A stretch of DNA of 64,000 bases from Polyangiaceae bacterium (lineage in GTDB: Bacteria; Myxococcota_A; Polyangia; Polyangiales; Polyangiaceae), in assembly GCA_025936115.1 (NCBI GenBank), contig JAICTZ010000005.1:244368-308367 (forward strand), read 5' to 3'. The notes under the pieces are model-generated. The model did not search any database. It worked only from the letters and a program-made list of their open reading frames with translations, and had not been told where the DNA came from. A program made the translations under genes and the position numbers. Positions 19,701 through 26,776 of the stretch are shown here, in pieces. Within the stretch, counting starts at the first letter, position 1; each line of letters begins with the position of its first letter.

Positions 19701-20024
19701 CGTGCTCTGCACGGGTCCGAGCGAGCTCAGCGCGACGCTCGTGACCTCGGTCCAGCCGTTGGGAGAAACGGCCAGCGCCTTCGTGCCCTCGGTGACCGTC
19801 GTGCTCGCCGTGAGCGTGCCGTTCGGCGCCGACCAGTCGGTGGTAGGACGCTCGAATCCCAGGATTTTCTGCTGTTCTAGCGTCAGATCCTGCGCGAGCA
19901 GCCTCACCCGTTCTGACGGTGAATCCGTCGAGCAAGCGACGGCAAACGCCGCGACGCTCAGAGCAGTCCAGTAATTGCGTGCGCCAAGCGCCGCGCGCCC
20001 CAAGCGTGAAGTCTTGACCACCAT
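13743..20024 (-). CDS. Giant mosaic surface protein with C-type lectin domain
   Basis: A 2093-aa protein with signal peptide ending AVAC (Cys31). In order: two homologous beta-sandwich domains (about 50-200 and 312-455; each has ILGFERPTTDWS/VLGFEHPTTNWS, SWGEVRVIL and LSSPYL), each followed by a Gly-rich linker; a beta-helical module (about 530-770); calcium/thrombospondin-like motifs (about 780-850, DSDHDGTPDC); a C-type lectin domain (about 905-1030, with WLGGSN, CLMMQDDSTW and PFICE); a TSGTGG repeat linker; a Cys-rich knob region (about 1105-1310); a Pro-rich part; a helical domain (about 1500-1660); a beta-rich domain with KFGIEGDVTLGNLSLPLYAK (about 1690-1890); and a second Cys-rich end (about 1945-2093). 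This layout suggests a sugar-binding adhesin or matrix protein at the cell surface. First gene of the four-gene block. Confidence 0.75.
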   Translation of the reverse strand: MVVKTSRLGRAALGARNYWTALSVAAFAVACSTDSPSERVRLLAQDLTLEQQKILGFERPTTDWSAPNGTLTASTTVTEGTKALAVSPNGWTEVTSVALSSLGPVQSTLKVDVFKPAATSWGEVRVILVSPTLNITWGDLGGVAMSTLPIGHYSTVSFAIPAAMQTALAGTYSDLRVKVVINAPTLSSPYLVDKIVVAQPGGTGGTGGVGGNGGAAGKAGAAGSAGSGGQGGTGAGVGGASSGAGGKAGSSGAAGAGAGGRGGAGGAGSGAGGKAGAGGGAGTSGGVGGRGGAGAGGVGGSGATGGVYDVLGFEHPTTNWSSSVHTITQSSTVTQGSAALGIVPSGWTEIDSIPVSSLGTVKTALTVDVQIPAASSWGEVRVILASPTLAMWWTDLGGATLSSLPAGQYTRVSLPLAPAVQTALQTSYSDLVFKIIVNGPTFSSPYLFDNIVLLSSQSGGGTGGSGGTGAGGSAGAAGAGAMGGTGASGGTGGTGASGGTGATGGTGATGGTAGTSGSSGAGGAGGDDISAVVPLGEKRETMFLSASDYLQINDRVEVSTTGHNTNIAGLGTPGVQIGAAVHGHTNVYSGGDVWVRSQGVVDGFIKAVGVITPQDSSVHLFGEQDPHWNVPPHTFSWRTGFPQTFSHLDVIQNGASVTLNPGAYDSLDVHDGSASLRTGTYYFKTFNSEPNAQITLDNANGPIFLYVKDSFTYKGPFTDNPAKHGQVLVGYLGTTTAFLQGPFVGTMVAPNGKIELQRPTSGNHIGSWFAKDIEVFSDALILPLPFDWSTLPTGDKVPNADGDDADDTHDGCVLDPLKTDPGICGCGIPDDLDSDHDGTPDCIDPCKNDPRNAATLACGCLGEDNLQPAGTPCIVEECSGSMQQSTCDGQGKCGVPECIPSPGHCVSKTFRQSLYWICDNAISWADAEMLCGNEPGRSLVKIDDGIENDWLQRNAAGASWLGGSNLTDPDRWAWSTSAGPAAVPFWSFGLPVPGRYQNWDSDRPGDDQCLMMQDDSTWADRSCTSTLPFICEQPIRMLPPFPGPTRECDFFPVPCRGTGGAGGTGGSGGAGGSGGTGGSGGTGGTSGTGGTSGTGGTSGTGGTTSCVPGNIEFTGTKEEIESLAEACAKDCTDGTQPECQTECAQFPPPQPGEAACEPFDSSLCDIIELDPSGATCSKDNPTCTSGTCGLVHQCAALTDDKETLPCASAPDCSPLPGSICNTDVGLCIDPNRKPCDPVTNVCTGPCFTTLGCGTVDPECSVGADSIDGPCAQVELCPDPGTTDVETDPRKDPESNLTPTPVPDNPVKPPPTTTPETYGEAKPDGCGGDGEPPCHFPATADHPSEHPWCHYDVDQTQAVGTTPISSDSDDYKDTNGHPKRGRSGGGGPVQFDFDPNLSLSYDVSNPLPLGDSKFHAEAKASATADAHFSLFGISGDVSILDALGDLALDRCGLNADARLKLFGIDFLPALLGDAYDHLNDLDTPSDVREKCETAIEDFRNIVDRAQKALRDAQELVRQEKALLADGKRLKSDLCHQLLELGPGLPPDFPTAEAPFVACGDMTPEDTINLFVRYYKDQVYRMVRAQAAMLTAQLPDGTGGSLPSFPRFDIPFLDSDLFDSSGSAAASASSSDSGGRETQEIANIQFFIGPIPLNLSIEAFVHYGLAGKLQFGFTPDRILQVYQDTNPQELAYADASVTPFAGAGVGMFLGVGFSFGPLKAKFGIEGDVTLGNLSLPLYAKAGIQIQSNVDARTFPDDLKQMVSSADLIFPPGPPKQFHFDATYKFGAKATISDILSGSISAKLRLKFFFFSRTWSKKIATFASPFAPIDLPLITGGGQADFAESLGKLGEIRMPVPFVDLNELDIPAPLPPDTGGSGGTGGTGGTGGGGGTGGSGATGGTVSLLVMNDTGTGDPRYVDFDNSRVESLFYDGYCECSDSPDDPPCKNDLGCCAGASCVLDDASGVSGCRSCIEEATEGRLPRCKTSAQCCQEDPSNPTDKCYPLEGGNFPEAYCQPCLGHNQQAVDSNHDGVTDFDQCCNGLSTFRWDQQPNVTLCSKACRDEPETCNSSEDCCKQSGRFVFCSETGHCASQEDPR
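16723..16858. repeat. Tandem 18-bp repeats coding for a TSGTGG linker
   Basis: Perfect 18-base unit at 16729-16746 and 16747-16764, one mismatch at 16765-16782, followed by diverged GC-rich units to about 16858. They encode TSGTGG and GGSGGTGG linker units inside the giant lectin protein and are a likely site of length variation. Confidence 0.7.
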
Positions 20025-20355
20025 CGCCGTCCCTGGCTCCCGTGTGCGCAGACCCTACAAGAGAACTTCATCGGGTGTCGAGATCAAAATCGTGCGCACG
20101 TGCACATGGAGACCGCTTGCGTGCGTGTCCTCTCGTTCCTCGTCTGCTCGTTCCTCCTCTGCGCGACGATCACGGACATCATCGATGTCGTAGAGCGCGA
20201 AACGGATCCAACGCACGCGCTCCGATCCAACAACCCTTGAATGTGAAACAACGTACGCCGGTACGGACACGCATGTCCGTCCGTTTACTCGTCCGTCCAG
20301 TTATCCCAACACCTGAGGGTAATTGACGAGGGGAAGCGCCCCCGAGTCGGCGCGG
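20025..20355. other. Intergenic region with hairpin
   Basis: A 331-base gap between the start of the giant lectin gene and the end of the HEAT-repeat lipoprotein gene, both on the minus strand. It should hold the promoter of the giant block. A perfect 7-bp inverted repeat with a 4-base loop (ACGGACA at 20263-20269, TGTCCGT at 20274-20280) could be an operator or a weak terminator stem; no T run follows on either strand. No convincing coding sequence was seen. Confidence 0.4.
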
Positions 20356-22266
20356 TCAGGTGCCCAAAGCGTTCTGCGCCGCGAGCCGCACCTGCTCGGA
20401 CTCGTCGCTCTGCGCGAATTTCAGCAGGGGCGACTTGAATTCCGGCCGTTGCTTGAGCCAGCTGCCCATCACGCGCACGATCTTGAGCCGCAACCCCGGT
20501 CGATCCGTGCTGTCCGCCAGCGACTGCAAGCCCTTGGCCAGCGGCGCCGAGGGTTCGCGCACGCTGGCGGCGTCGAGGGCGGCGAGCTTCAGGTCCTCCG
20601 AACCATTCGCGAGCGCGTCGGCCAGAATGGGATCGACTTCAGGCCGGTGCATGAGCCGGATCGCGTCGATGGCGGCAACATGTACCTTCGCAACCTTGGA
20701 CTCGAAGAACGGTCGGACGGCGGGGAATGCCGAATCCGCCCCCGAATTGGCAATTCCGCGCAGCGCGTCGACCTGGCGGGATGGCGTATCGGCTTTCCCG
20801 AGTTCCGTGGTGAGGATCTCCGTGATGGCAGCCGCACGCGCGGCCTCTCCTGCCTCGGCCAAGTGACGGCCCAGCGTACCGAGACCGTAGAGCGCGTAGA
20901 CGCGCAGAAGCTCGCTGTCGATTTCGTGGGCGAGCGCGTCGATCGTCTCGGCAGACGCGTTGCTCGTTCGTGTCAGCGCGAAGGCGGCGGTTCGACGGAC
21001 GCCCTTGGGCGCCTTCTCGTCGTGCATGAGCTCGATCAACGCACGTTGAGCAGGCAGCGTGCCCGCCGACGAAAGCGCATCGATCAAGGGTCGCGCCGCG
21101 CTCGACCCAGCGCGAATCCGTGAAAGCACGGCAGGAATGTGGGCGGGCTCAGCACGCAAAATGGCCGCCATGGCCGTAAAGACCTGCGCCTGCGATTTGA
21201 GCCGTCCCTCGCGCTCGCCGAGCTCTTCGGGCTTGTCGGCCTCACCGCGCACCTTGTCGAAAAGCTCGTTGCTTCTCGGATCTTGGCCCTGCTTTTCGAG
21301 CTCCTTGAGCGCGGACGCGAACGTGTAGTTGCCAATGCGGATCTTGTCGTAGCTCGCCGGGGAAACCTTCGGTCCGATTCGCTCGCCCATCGCAAACACG
21401 CGGGTGCTCGCGAGGAGGTTGTCCCAAGCGAAGCGCGGCTCGGGCCGCGCTTGTCGCACGAACGCAAGTTTCGCGCTGGTATCCGCGGAGATCGCCGCGG
21501 CCGCCGTCAGCTTGCTCACGATCGTATCGCTTGCTTCGACCCGCTCGAGCCGCAGGTGCGCGGGCTCGGCGCCGAGCGCGGGCTCCGAGCCGAACCGCCA
21601 GGTCCCCGACGAGCGAGCAACCTCAGGCACGATGCTCGCGAAGTTGGCGAGCGAGTTTCGGCTGACGGCACGGGCTTCGTAGCGGAGCTTGCGCTTTGCA
21701 ACCGTGCCGTCCGGGTTGCGTCGATACTCCGCTTCGTAATTGCCCGTCGCGTCCGTCTCCTTCGCCGTCCAAACGTCGCCGTTGACGATGCTGGGCTGCA
21801 CGGGAAACTGCAGTAACGATGCCAGAGTTCGGCGAATACTCGCGGCGAAAGCGGTCGTCTCGAGTGGAAACCGAGTTTCGGCGAGCGCTCCCTCGTGCAA
21901 CTTGAACGTGAACGGGGTTGCAAGCTCACGCGCGAGAGCGTCGAATTCGGGCTGATTTTCCGGATCTTTTGCGGTGAAATGGGCGTCGTTCAAGACGGCA
22001 GCGAACTCGACGTCGCCCGGGCCCGCCTGCCGCACGTCCAGCATTGCCTGGGAGCTCAACGTGAACTCCATCGTTCTTTGGCCGGTCACCTCGGCGCCGC
22101 TCGTGAGCGAGAACGTGTACGCATAGCGTGCTCCGTCGCTCCATATTAAGGTGGGGCGCGCGTCGACCTTGGCCGAAACTGCGGGGCTCGGGCCCGTGCT
22201 GGAACCGCTCTGGCAGCCAAGGAGCAGGCCAGCGGCGAGCGGCAGCGCGAACGTCCACGACGACAT
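20356..22266 (-). CDS. HEAT-repeat lipoprotein with vitellogenin-N-like domain
   Basis: Start at the ATG 22266 gives a clean signal peptide and lipobox LLLGC (Cys18); a GTG at 22296 would add ten residues. About residues 35-250 look like the N-terminal beta-barrel of large lipid-transfer proteins: a long antiparallel beta pattern (ARYAYTFSLTSGAEV, MEFTLSSQAML), then PFTFKLHEGALAETRF and ASIRRTLASLLQF, which parallels the vitellogenin-type PFxFxxxxGxV...NIKRGIxxLLQ signature. About residues 340-636 are HEAT-like alpha-helical repeats (LKLAALDAAS, VRRTAAFALTRT, VHVAAIDAIR), matching the helical domain that follows in that family. Predicted role: periplasmic or surface lipid binding or transport. 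Assignment rests on pattern recall, not a search. Confidence 0.65.
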   Translation of the reverse strand: MSSWTFALPLAAGLLLGCQSGSSTGPSPAVSAKVDARPTLIWSDGARYAYTFSLTSGAEVTGQRTMEFTLSSQAMLDVRQAGPGDVEFAAVLNDAHFTAKDPENQPEFDALARELATPFTFKLHEGALAETRFPLETTAFAASIRRTLASLLQFPVQPSIVNGDVWTAKETDATGNYEAEYRRNPDGTVAKRKLRYEARAVSRNSLANFASIVPEVARSSGTWRFGSEPALGAEPAHLRLERVEASDTIVSKLTAAAAISADTSAKLAFVRQARPEPRFAWDNLLASTRVFAMGERIGPKVSPASYDKIRIGNYTFASALKELEKQGQDPRSNELFDKVRGEADKPEELGEREGRLKSQAQVFTAMAAILRAEPAHIPAVLSRIRAGSSAARPLIDALSSAGTLPAQRALIELMHDEKAPKGVRRTAAFALTRTSNASAETIDALAHEIDSELLRVYALYGLGTLGRHLAEAGEAARAAAITEILTTELGKADTPSRQVDALRGIANSGADSAFPAVRPFFESKVAKVHVAAIDAIRLMHRPEVDPILADALANGSEDLKLAALDAASVREPSAPLAKGLQSLADSTDRPGLRLKIVRVMGSWLKQRPEFKSPLLKFAQSDESEQVRLAAQNALGT

Positions 22267-22467
22267 CCCGCGTTCCCACGAAGGTCTCGGTCCCACCGCG
22301 TGAGCCGTAGCGCAAATCCGTTCTCGGATCCAGCGCGGCGCGCGCTCACGACCGACCGTGTGCGAGTGCCGTGAACTGCGTGACGCCCGCTCTTGCCTTC
22401 GCGCGGAGCGAGCGTGGACACGTCCTACTCTGCGGGGTAGGGTGGCGCCTGACCGGGAGATCTTGAA

Positions 22468-23532
22468 ATGGGGCTTACGGCGCGGACTCTGCTAACGATT
22501 GGCTTGTTGTCTGCCGCGGGGTGCGGCGGAAGTGGCTCGGACGACGACACGACGGGCGGCTCGCCCGGCGCGGGCGGCACGGTTTCGACCGGTGGCTCGA
22601 GCGGTCAGTCGGAAAGTGGCGGCACGGTGGCGACCGGCGGTTCGGGCGGGAGCTCGGGCAGTAGTGCTTCCGGCGGTGGCGGCTCGAGCGCCAGCGGCGG
22701 TTCGGGCGGGAGTGCCGGCAAAGGAGGGAGCGGCGGTTCAGGCGCCAAGGGCGGGAGCGGCGGTGGACCCGATCCAGTGCCACAGACCTGCGACGCGTTA
22801 CAGGGCCGCATCTCCGTTGACGGCATGGTGTTCTCCTTTCCGCTCGTTCAGGCCACGAGCATCGGCTCGGCCAACGACAACTCCACCGTCTGGAGTTGGG
22901 GCGCAAGCATCGGCGATCACGGCTTTGTCAGAATGAGCGGGTCCGGGGCGGTCAAGGCCCAGCCAGGCCAGCCGCTCGACGGCTCACCGCTCAGCATCGA
23001 CCACCTCGTGCTCGCGCCGAACGTCGGAGATTCACTCGGGACGATGTATGCCGTCACGGCGGGCTCCGGCTCACAGCTGTCACGGCAGGCCAATCAAATT
23101 GACGTCGAACTGCAGCAGGTCGCGGTACTTCACGACTGCGGTGAGTACCCCATAAACGGCGAGATCGACCTCTGCCATCGCGCCGGGGGCGGGGACTGCC
23201 CCGACGGCACGCAAGGCGGCACGCTGGATCAGTACGATTGGAGCGACGAAGTAACGAGCTGGATCTCCACGAACGGCAGCATCGACGCGTCCGTCGGGGA
23301 TCAGGGCGGGCACTTCAGCGCACTCGGGGACCCGAGCGGAACGGGCGCACTGAAATGGGCGTACGTCAGCACGTCGATCCACGGTCACTACGACGGCAAG
23401 ATCGTCTGCGCGACCGAGGGCGAAACCGTGAAGATGACCGACGCGACGGGCGACTACACCGTCGTGCATCTGAAGAACCTCGCGTGGCTCGAGGGCCCCG
23501 GCGAGGAACGCGCGTCCGGGTGCCTGCGCTGA
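22468..23532 (+). CDS. Gly-linker lipoprotein, unknown C-terminal domain
   Basis: A purine-rich CGGGAGA site about 10 bases upstream of the ATG supports this start. Signal peptide with lipobox AAGC (Cys19), Gly/Ser linker to about residue 108, then a 245-aa domain of unknown family. The domain opens with CDALQGRISVDGMVFSF and contains two further Cys pairs (HDCGEYPINGEIDLC and GGGDCPD near residues 220-250) and ends WLEGPGEERASGCLR. It is beta-rich with no evident catalytic motif. Divergently transcribed from the vitellogenin-N-like gene across a 200-base gap. It heads a run of four plus-strand lipoprotein genes. Confidence 0.7.
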   Translation: MGLTARTLLTIGLLSAAGCGGSGSDDDTTGGSPGAGGTVSTGGSSGQSESGGTVATGGSGGSSGSSASGGGGSSASGGSGGSAGKGGSGGSGAKGGSGGGPDPVPQTCDALQGRISVDGMVFSFPLVQATSIGSANDNSTVWSWGASIGDHGFVRMSGSGAVKAQPGQPLDGSPLSIDHLVLAPNVGDSLGTMYAVTAGSGSQLSRQANQIDVELQQVAVLHDCGEYPINGEIDLCHRAGGGDCPDGTQGGTLDQYDWSDEVTSWISTNGSIDASVGDQGGHFSALGDPSGTGALKWAYVSTSIHGHYDGKIVCATEGETVKMTDATGDYTVVHLKNLAWLEGPGEERASGCLR

Positions 23533-23595
23533 TATTTTCATTGCCGCACGACGGGTTGACGCTCGAGACTCGCGCGCAGTAGAGGTGCCAGCGGG

Positions 23596-25647
23596 ATGGG
23601 CTGGCGACGAACACGCATGCGCTTGGTGACGAGCGTCGCGCTGGCTCTGACCTGGTCGATCGCTTGCGGCGCTTCCGACGCGCCGAGCGCCCGCGTGCCC
23701 GGATCCTCGCCAGGAACGTCCGGTCAGGACCAGTCAGGCGCGCCAAACGAGTCCGATGCCGGAGCGCCGAGCGACGCAGGGTTCGGAGGCGGACACGGCG
23801 GTGAAACCGATTCACGCAGCGGAGCGCCCGGCGCAGCAGGCAAAGCCAGTGGCGGCGGTGCCGCTGGCGCGGGCGAAGGCACGCCGCCGAACGCCGGCAT
23901 GGGCGGAGAGAACGAGACCGTTCGCTGGTCGGGATCCATCGGCGCGCTCTGTAGTAGCGACGACCGAAGCTCGCTCTGGCTCGTCATGAGCCCGCAACGA
24001 GCGTCGTGCGCAACGCGTTCACACGCTCTCACCGACGACGGCTCCGATTTCATCCGAGCCGAGCTCCCCGCTACTTCGGAAGCCGAGCTGCGCGATCTCT
24101 CCGGCGTTCGAGCGAGGTACTGCGCCGGTGGACGCTGTCGCGACGCCGAGCTCGCCGTGGCACTCGTTGCCGACCAAGCGGGCACGACCGGCACCTTCAG
24201 CCTCTCAGCTGACGGCAAGCCGCTCCTCAACGGTGAACTCACCACGGCGCACTGCGCGTGGAACGACTACCTCGCGAGCCCTTCCCCGACCGGCCCTGGC
24301 GTACGCGGGCTGTCGCTCCAGAGTCTCGCGCTATTTCAGGGCGTCAAGGTGCCGCTCATGGAGCTTGGCCGCGCGCTCGCTCCCGGACGCGCGGGAGTCG
24401 TGGCCGGGAGAGACGCGCTCGTGCGCGCGTACGTGGAACCTGGGTCGGATTGGTCGCCGCGTCCGATACGGGCAGAGCTCACGCTCGACAACGCCGGCGC
24501 GACGACGACGTTCGAAGACACGAAGACGCTCGCCGCCGCCTCCGACGATTCGAGCCTCGACTCCACGTTCGACTTTCGGATCCCCGCCGGGCAAATCCGA
24601 ACGGACACGCAATATTCGGTGGCGCTCTACGAAACCGTGGCGTGCGCGGCGACCGGCGAGCGCGCGCCAGGGCGGTTTCCGGACGCGGGCGCGAGCGCGC
24701 TCGGCGCGGCCGACGTCGGCGGCATCAGCGTCGAGATCATCCCCGTGCGTATCCGCTCGTTGCCCGGCGACCTCTTGCCGGACACGTCTCCCGCGCAAAT
24801 CGAGCTGCTCCGAGCCAAGCTCGTCAGTCTATTTCCCATTACCGGCGCCGACGTCCGCGTCCGCTCCACGCCGCTCGATTCCACGGCCAGCACCGCGCTC
24901 GAGGTGCTCGACGACGTTTCGGCGCTCCGAGACGAGGAAGCTCCCGATCGGCGCCTCAGCTACTACGGCCTCTTTCAATTGACGGAGACCCTGGACGAGT
25001 ACTGCATGGGGAGTTGCGTGCTCGGCGCGGGCATCGTCGGCGATCCGACCGCTCCGAACGGCGGGACCGCGGTGGGTATCGGCTACACCGGCGACACTTC
25101 GGCGCGCACGTTCTCGCACGAGCTCGGGCACGTGTACGGCAGTCAGCACAGTCCCTGCAACACCGCTGGCGATCCGGATTATCCCTATTCCGGCGGCCGC
25201 ATCGGTGTCTGGGGCTACGACCTCGCGAGCGGCACGCTGATGCCGCCGACCGACCTCGATTTGATGAGCTACTGCACTCCCTATTGGGTGAGTGATTACG
25301 TCTTCGGGCACCTGGCGACATTCATCGGCGCCCTCAACACGGACATCGCGCTTGCCTACGTCGGCGAGCCCGCGCAGTTTCGCACGATCCTGCTCGAGCC
25401 CCGCGCTCCGGCTCATTTCGGCCGTCCGCACGCGTTCACGGGCCTCCCCCCCGGGGAACCGGAGCCGGCGCTCGCGTTCGGGCCGAACGGCAACGCGACC
25501 TCGCTCGTGGCCTATCGCGCTGACGTCGGCGAAGGCGGCGCGCTCGTCTACGTTCCAGATCCCGCCGTCCATGCCTGGTCGAGCGTCCGGCTCGCCGACG
25601 GCCGCCTCGTCACGTTCGACGCGGGCACGAACACCACTTCCCCATGA
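23596..25647 (+). CDS. Metzincin-like zinc protease lipoprotein
   Basis: Signal peptide with lipobox SIAC (Cys24), followed by a short Gly/Ala linker (about 30-110). The C-terminal half contains a textbook metzincin zinc site, HELGHVYGSQH at residues 508-518 (HExxHxxGxxH: three His ligands plus the catalytic Glu509), and a Met-turn, LMSYC, at about 556-560. Between the linker and the catalytic domain there are beta-sandwich-like segments (about 115-400). Family members of this type cleave proteins outside the cell. The Gly-His spacing and the Met-turn 39 residues downstream of the third His fit pappalysin- or astacin-like metallopeptidases; the subfamily is not assigned. Probably surface-anchored. 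Confidence 0.8.
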   Translation: MGWRRTRMRLVTSVALALTWSIACGASDAPSARVPGSSPGTSGQDQSGAPNESDAGAPSDAGFGGGHGGETDSRSGAPGAAGKASGGGAAGAGEGTPPNAGMGGENETVRWSGSIGALCSSDDRSSLWLVMSPQRASCATRSHALTDDGSDFIRAELPATSEAELRDLSGVRARYCAGGRCRDAELAVALVADQAGTTGTFSLSADGKPLLNGELTTAHCAWNDYLASPSPTGPGVRGLSLQSLALFQGVKVPLMELGRALAPGRAGVVAGRDALVRAYVEPGSDWSPRPIRAELTLDNAGATTTFEDTKTLAAASDDSSLDSTFDFRIPAGQIRTDTQYSVALYETVACAATGERAPGRFPDAGASALGAADVGGISVEIIPVRIRSLPGDLLPDTSPAQIELLRAKLVSLFPITGADVRVRSTPLDSTASTALEVLDDVSALRDEEAPDRRLSYYGLFQLTETLDEYCMGSCVLGAGIVGDPTAPNGGTAVGIGYTGDTSARTFSHELGHVYGSQHSPCNTAGDPDYPYSGGRIGVWGYDLASGTLMPPTDLDLMSYCTPYWVSDYVFGHLATFIGALNTDIALAYVGEPAQFRTILLEPRAPAHFGRPHAFTGLPPGEPEPALAFGPNGNATSLVAYRADVGEGGALVYVPDPAVHAWSSVRLADGRLVTFDAGTNTTSP

Positions 25648-25663
25648 TACGGAGCATGCAGCG

Positions 25664-26776
25664 ATGAGTCGAAACCTGATTTTTCTTTTGGGCTTGTGCA
25701 GCTCGGTTGGTTTCGCGCTGGGCGGGTGCGGGAGCGATCCTGAACCGCCGGCGAGCCCCGGCGGAGGCAAGCACGAACCGGGCGCCGGCGGCCAACCTGA
25801 CGCGGGCATCGGGGGGCAAAGCGGTGACGCGGGTGCCGGAGCGTGCGTGCCTCGAACCTGCGGGTCGAGCGGCATCGTTTGCGGCGTGCTCGACGACGGA
25901 TGCGGGCACCGCATCGACTGCGACGCGGGCTGCGCCACGGCCGGCAGCGGGGGCAACACCGACTGCACGCCGACGACGTGCGGCGCCGAGCACAAGAACT
26001 GCGGGCGCATGCCCGACGGCTGCGGTGACGAGCTCGACTGCGGTAGCTGCCAGGGTACGACCTGCGGGGAGGTCGCGCCCAACGTGTGCGGCTGCCCGCC
26101 TGCCGACATGACCTTCGACTCGGCCCCGCGCACGGCGCGCAGCGCAACGAGCGCCGGCTTTGCCGGTACCGAGCAGCAGTATCTCGAACTCTACGACCAG
26201 AGCTGCAACGGCGTCGAAGACTGCGTCTCGGCGTGCGCCGACCGGAAGGGCAGTGACGACATGTGCGCCGCCTCCGAGTGCGTCGACGAAGGCAATGGTG
26301 ACGGGAGCTGCTTGCCGGCGCCCACCTGGAGCAATCTGCAGGGCATTCAGGCCGAAAGCGAAGACGTGACCGACGCGACGGAGCTCGTCGTCGTCGCGAC
26401 GCCGTATCACGATGCTTTGCTCACGAGCGACTTCGCGCTCGACATTCCGGACTCCGCGGTCGTTCGCGGCATCACGGTGGAGGTGCGGCACGCCGGCGAT
26501 GCTTCGGTGTCGGACGACTCCATCAAGCTCATGAAGGGTGGGGCGGTCGTCGGCGCCGAACGCGCGGCGAGCAGCCCGTGGCCGGAGACGCTCGAGTGGG
26601 TCACGTACGGCGGCCAGACGGACCTCTGGGGCGAAGGGTGGACGGCCTCGGACCTCGTTGCCCCGGATTTCGGCGTCGCGATCTCCGTCAATTACGAAGA
26701 GTCGGTCGGCAACACGCGGGCGTACGTCGATCAAGTGCGCGTGACGATCCACTACTCGGTGAGCTGCAACCAATGA
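25664..26776 (+). CDS. Cys-repeat lipoprotein, coupled to the next gene
   Basis: Start ATG at 25664 gives MSRNLIFLLG... with lipobox LGGC (Cys22). After a short linker there are two units of a Cys-rich motif (CGSSGIVCGVLDDGCG...DC and CGAEHKNCGRMPDGCG...DCGSC, about residues 60-140), a pattern frequent in myxobacterial exported proteins. The rest (about 150-370) has another Cys cluster and a beta-sandwich end with ITVEVRHAGDAS and YVDQVRVTIHYSV. Its function is unknown. Its TGA overlaps the ATG of the next gene (ATGA at 26773-26776), so the two are translationally coupled. Confidence 0.7.
   Translation: MSRNLIFLLGLCSSVGFALGGCGSDPEPPASPGGGKHEPGAGGQPDAGIGGQSGDAGAGACVPRTCGSSGIVCGVLDDGCGHRIDCDAGCATAGSGGNTDCTPTTCGAEHKNCGRMPDGCGDELDCGSCQGTTCGEVAPNVCGCPPADMTFDSAPRTARSATSAGFAGTEQQYLELYDQSCNGVEDCVSACADRKGSDDMCAASECVDEGNGDGSCLPAPTWSNLQGIQAESEDVTDATELVVVATPYHDALLTSDFALDIPDSAVVRGITVEVRHAGDASVSDDSIKLMKGGAVVGAERAASSPWPETLEWVTYGGQTDLWGEGWTASDLVAPDFGVAISVNYEESVGNTRAYVDQVRVTIHYSVSCNQ

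Noticed and set aside
20055..20270. 71-aa minus-strand frame in the gap before the giant lectin gene
   Set aside because: Glu/Arg low-complexity text, no ribosome site, no similarity I recognise; possibly a leader but unsupported.
20263..20280. Perfect hairpin as a terminator for the HEAT-repeat gene
   Set aside because: No T run follows on either strand, so it is not called a terminator; noted only in the intergenic entry.
24829..26133. 434-aa minus-strand frame across the metzincin and Cys-repeat genes
   Set aside because: Antisense to two well-supported genes, and it crosses their boundary.
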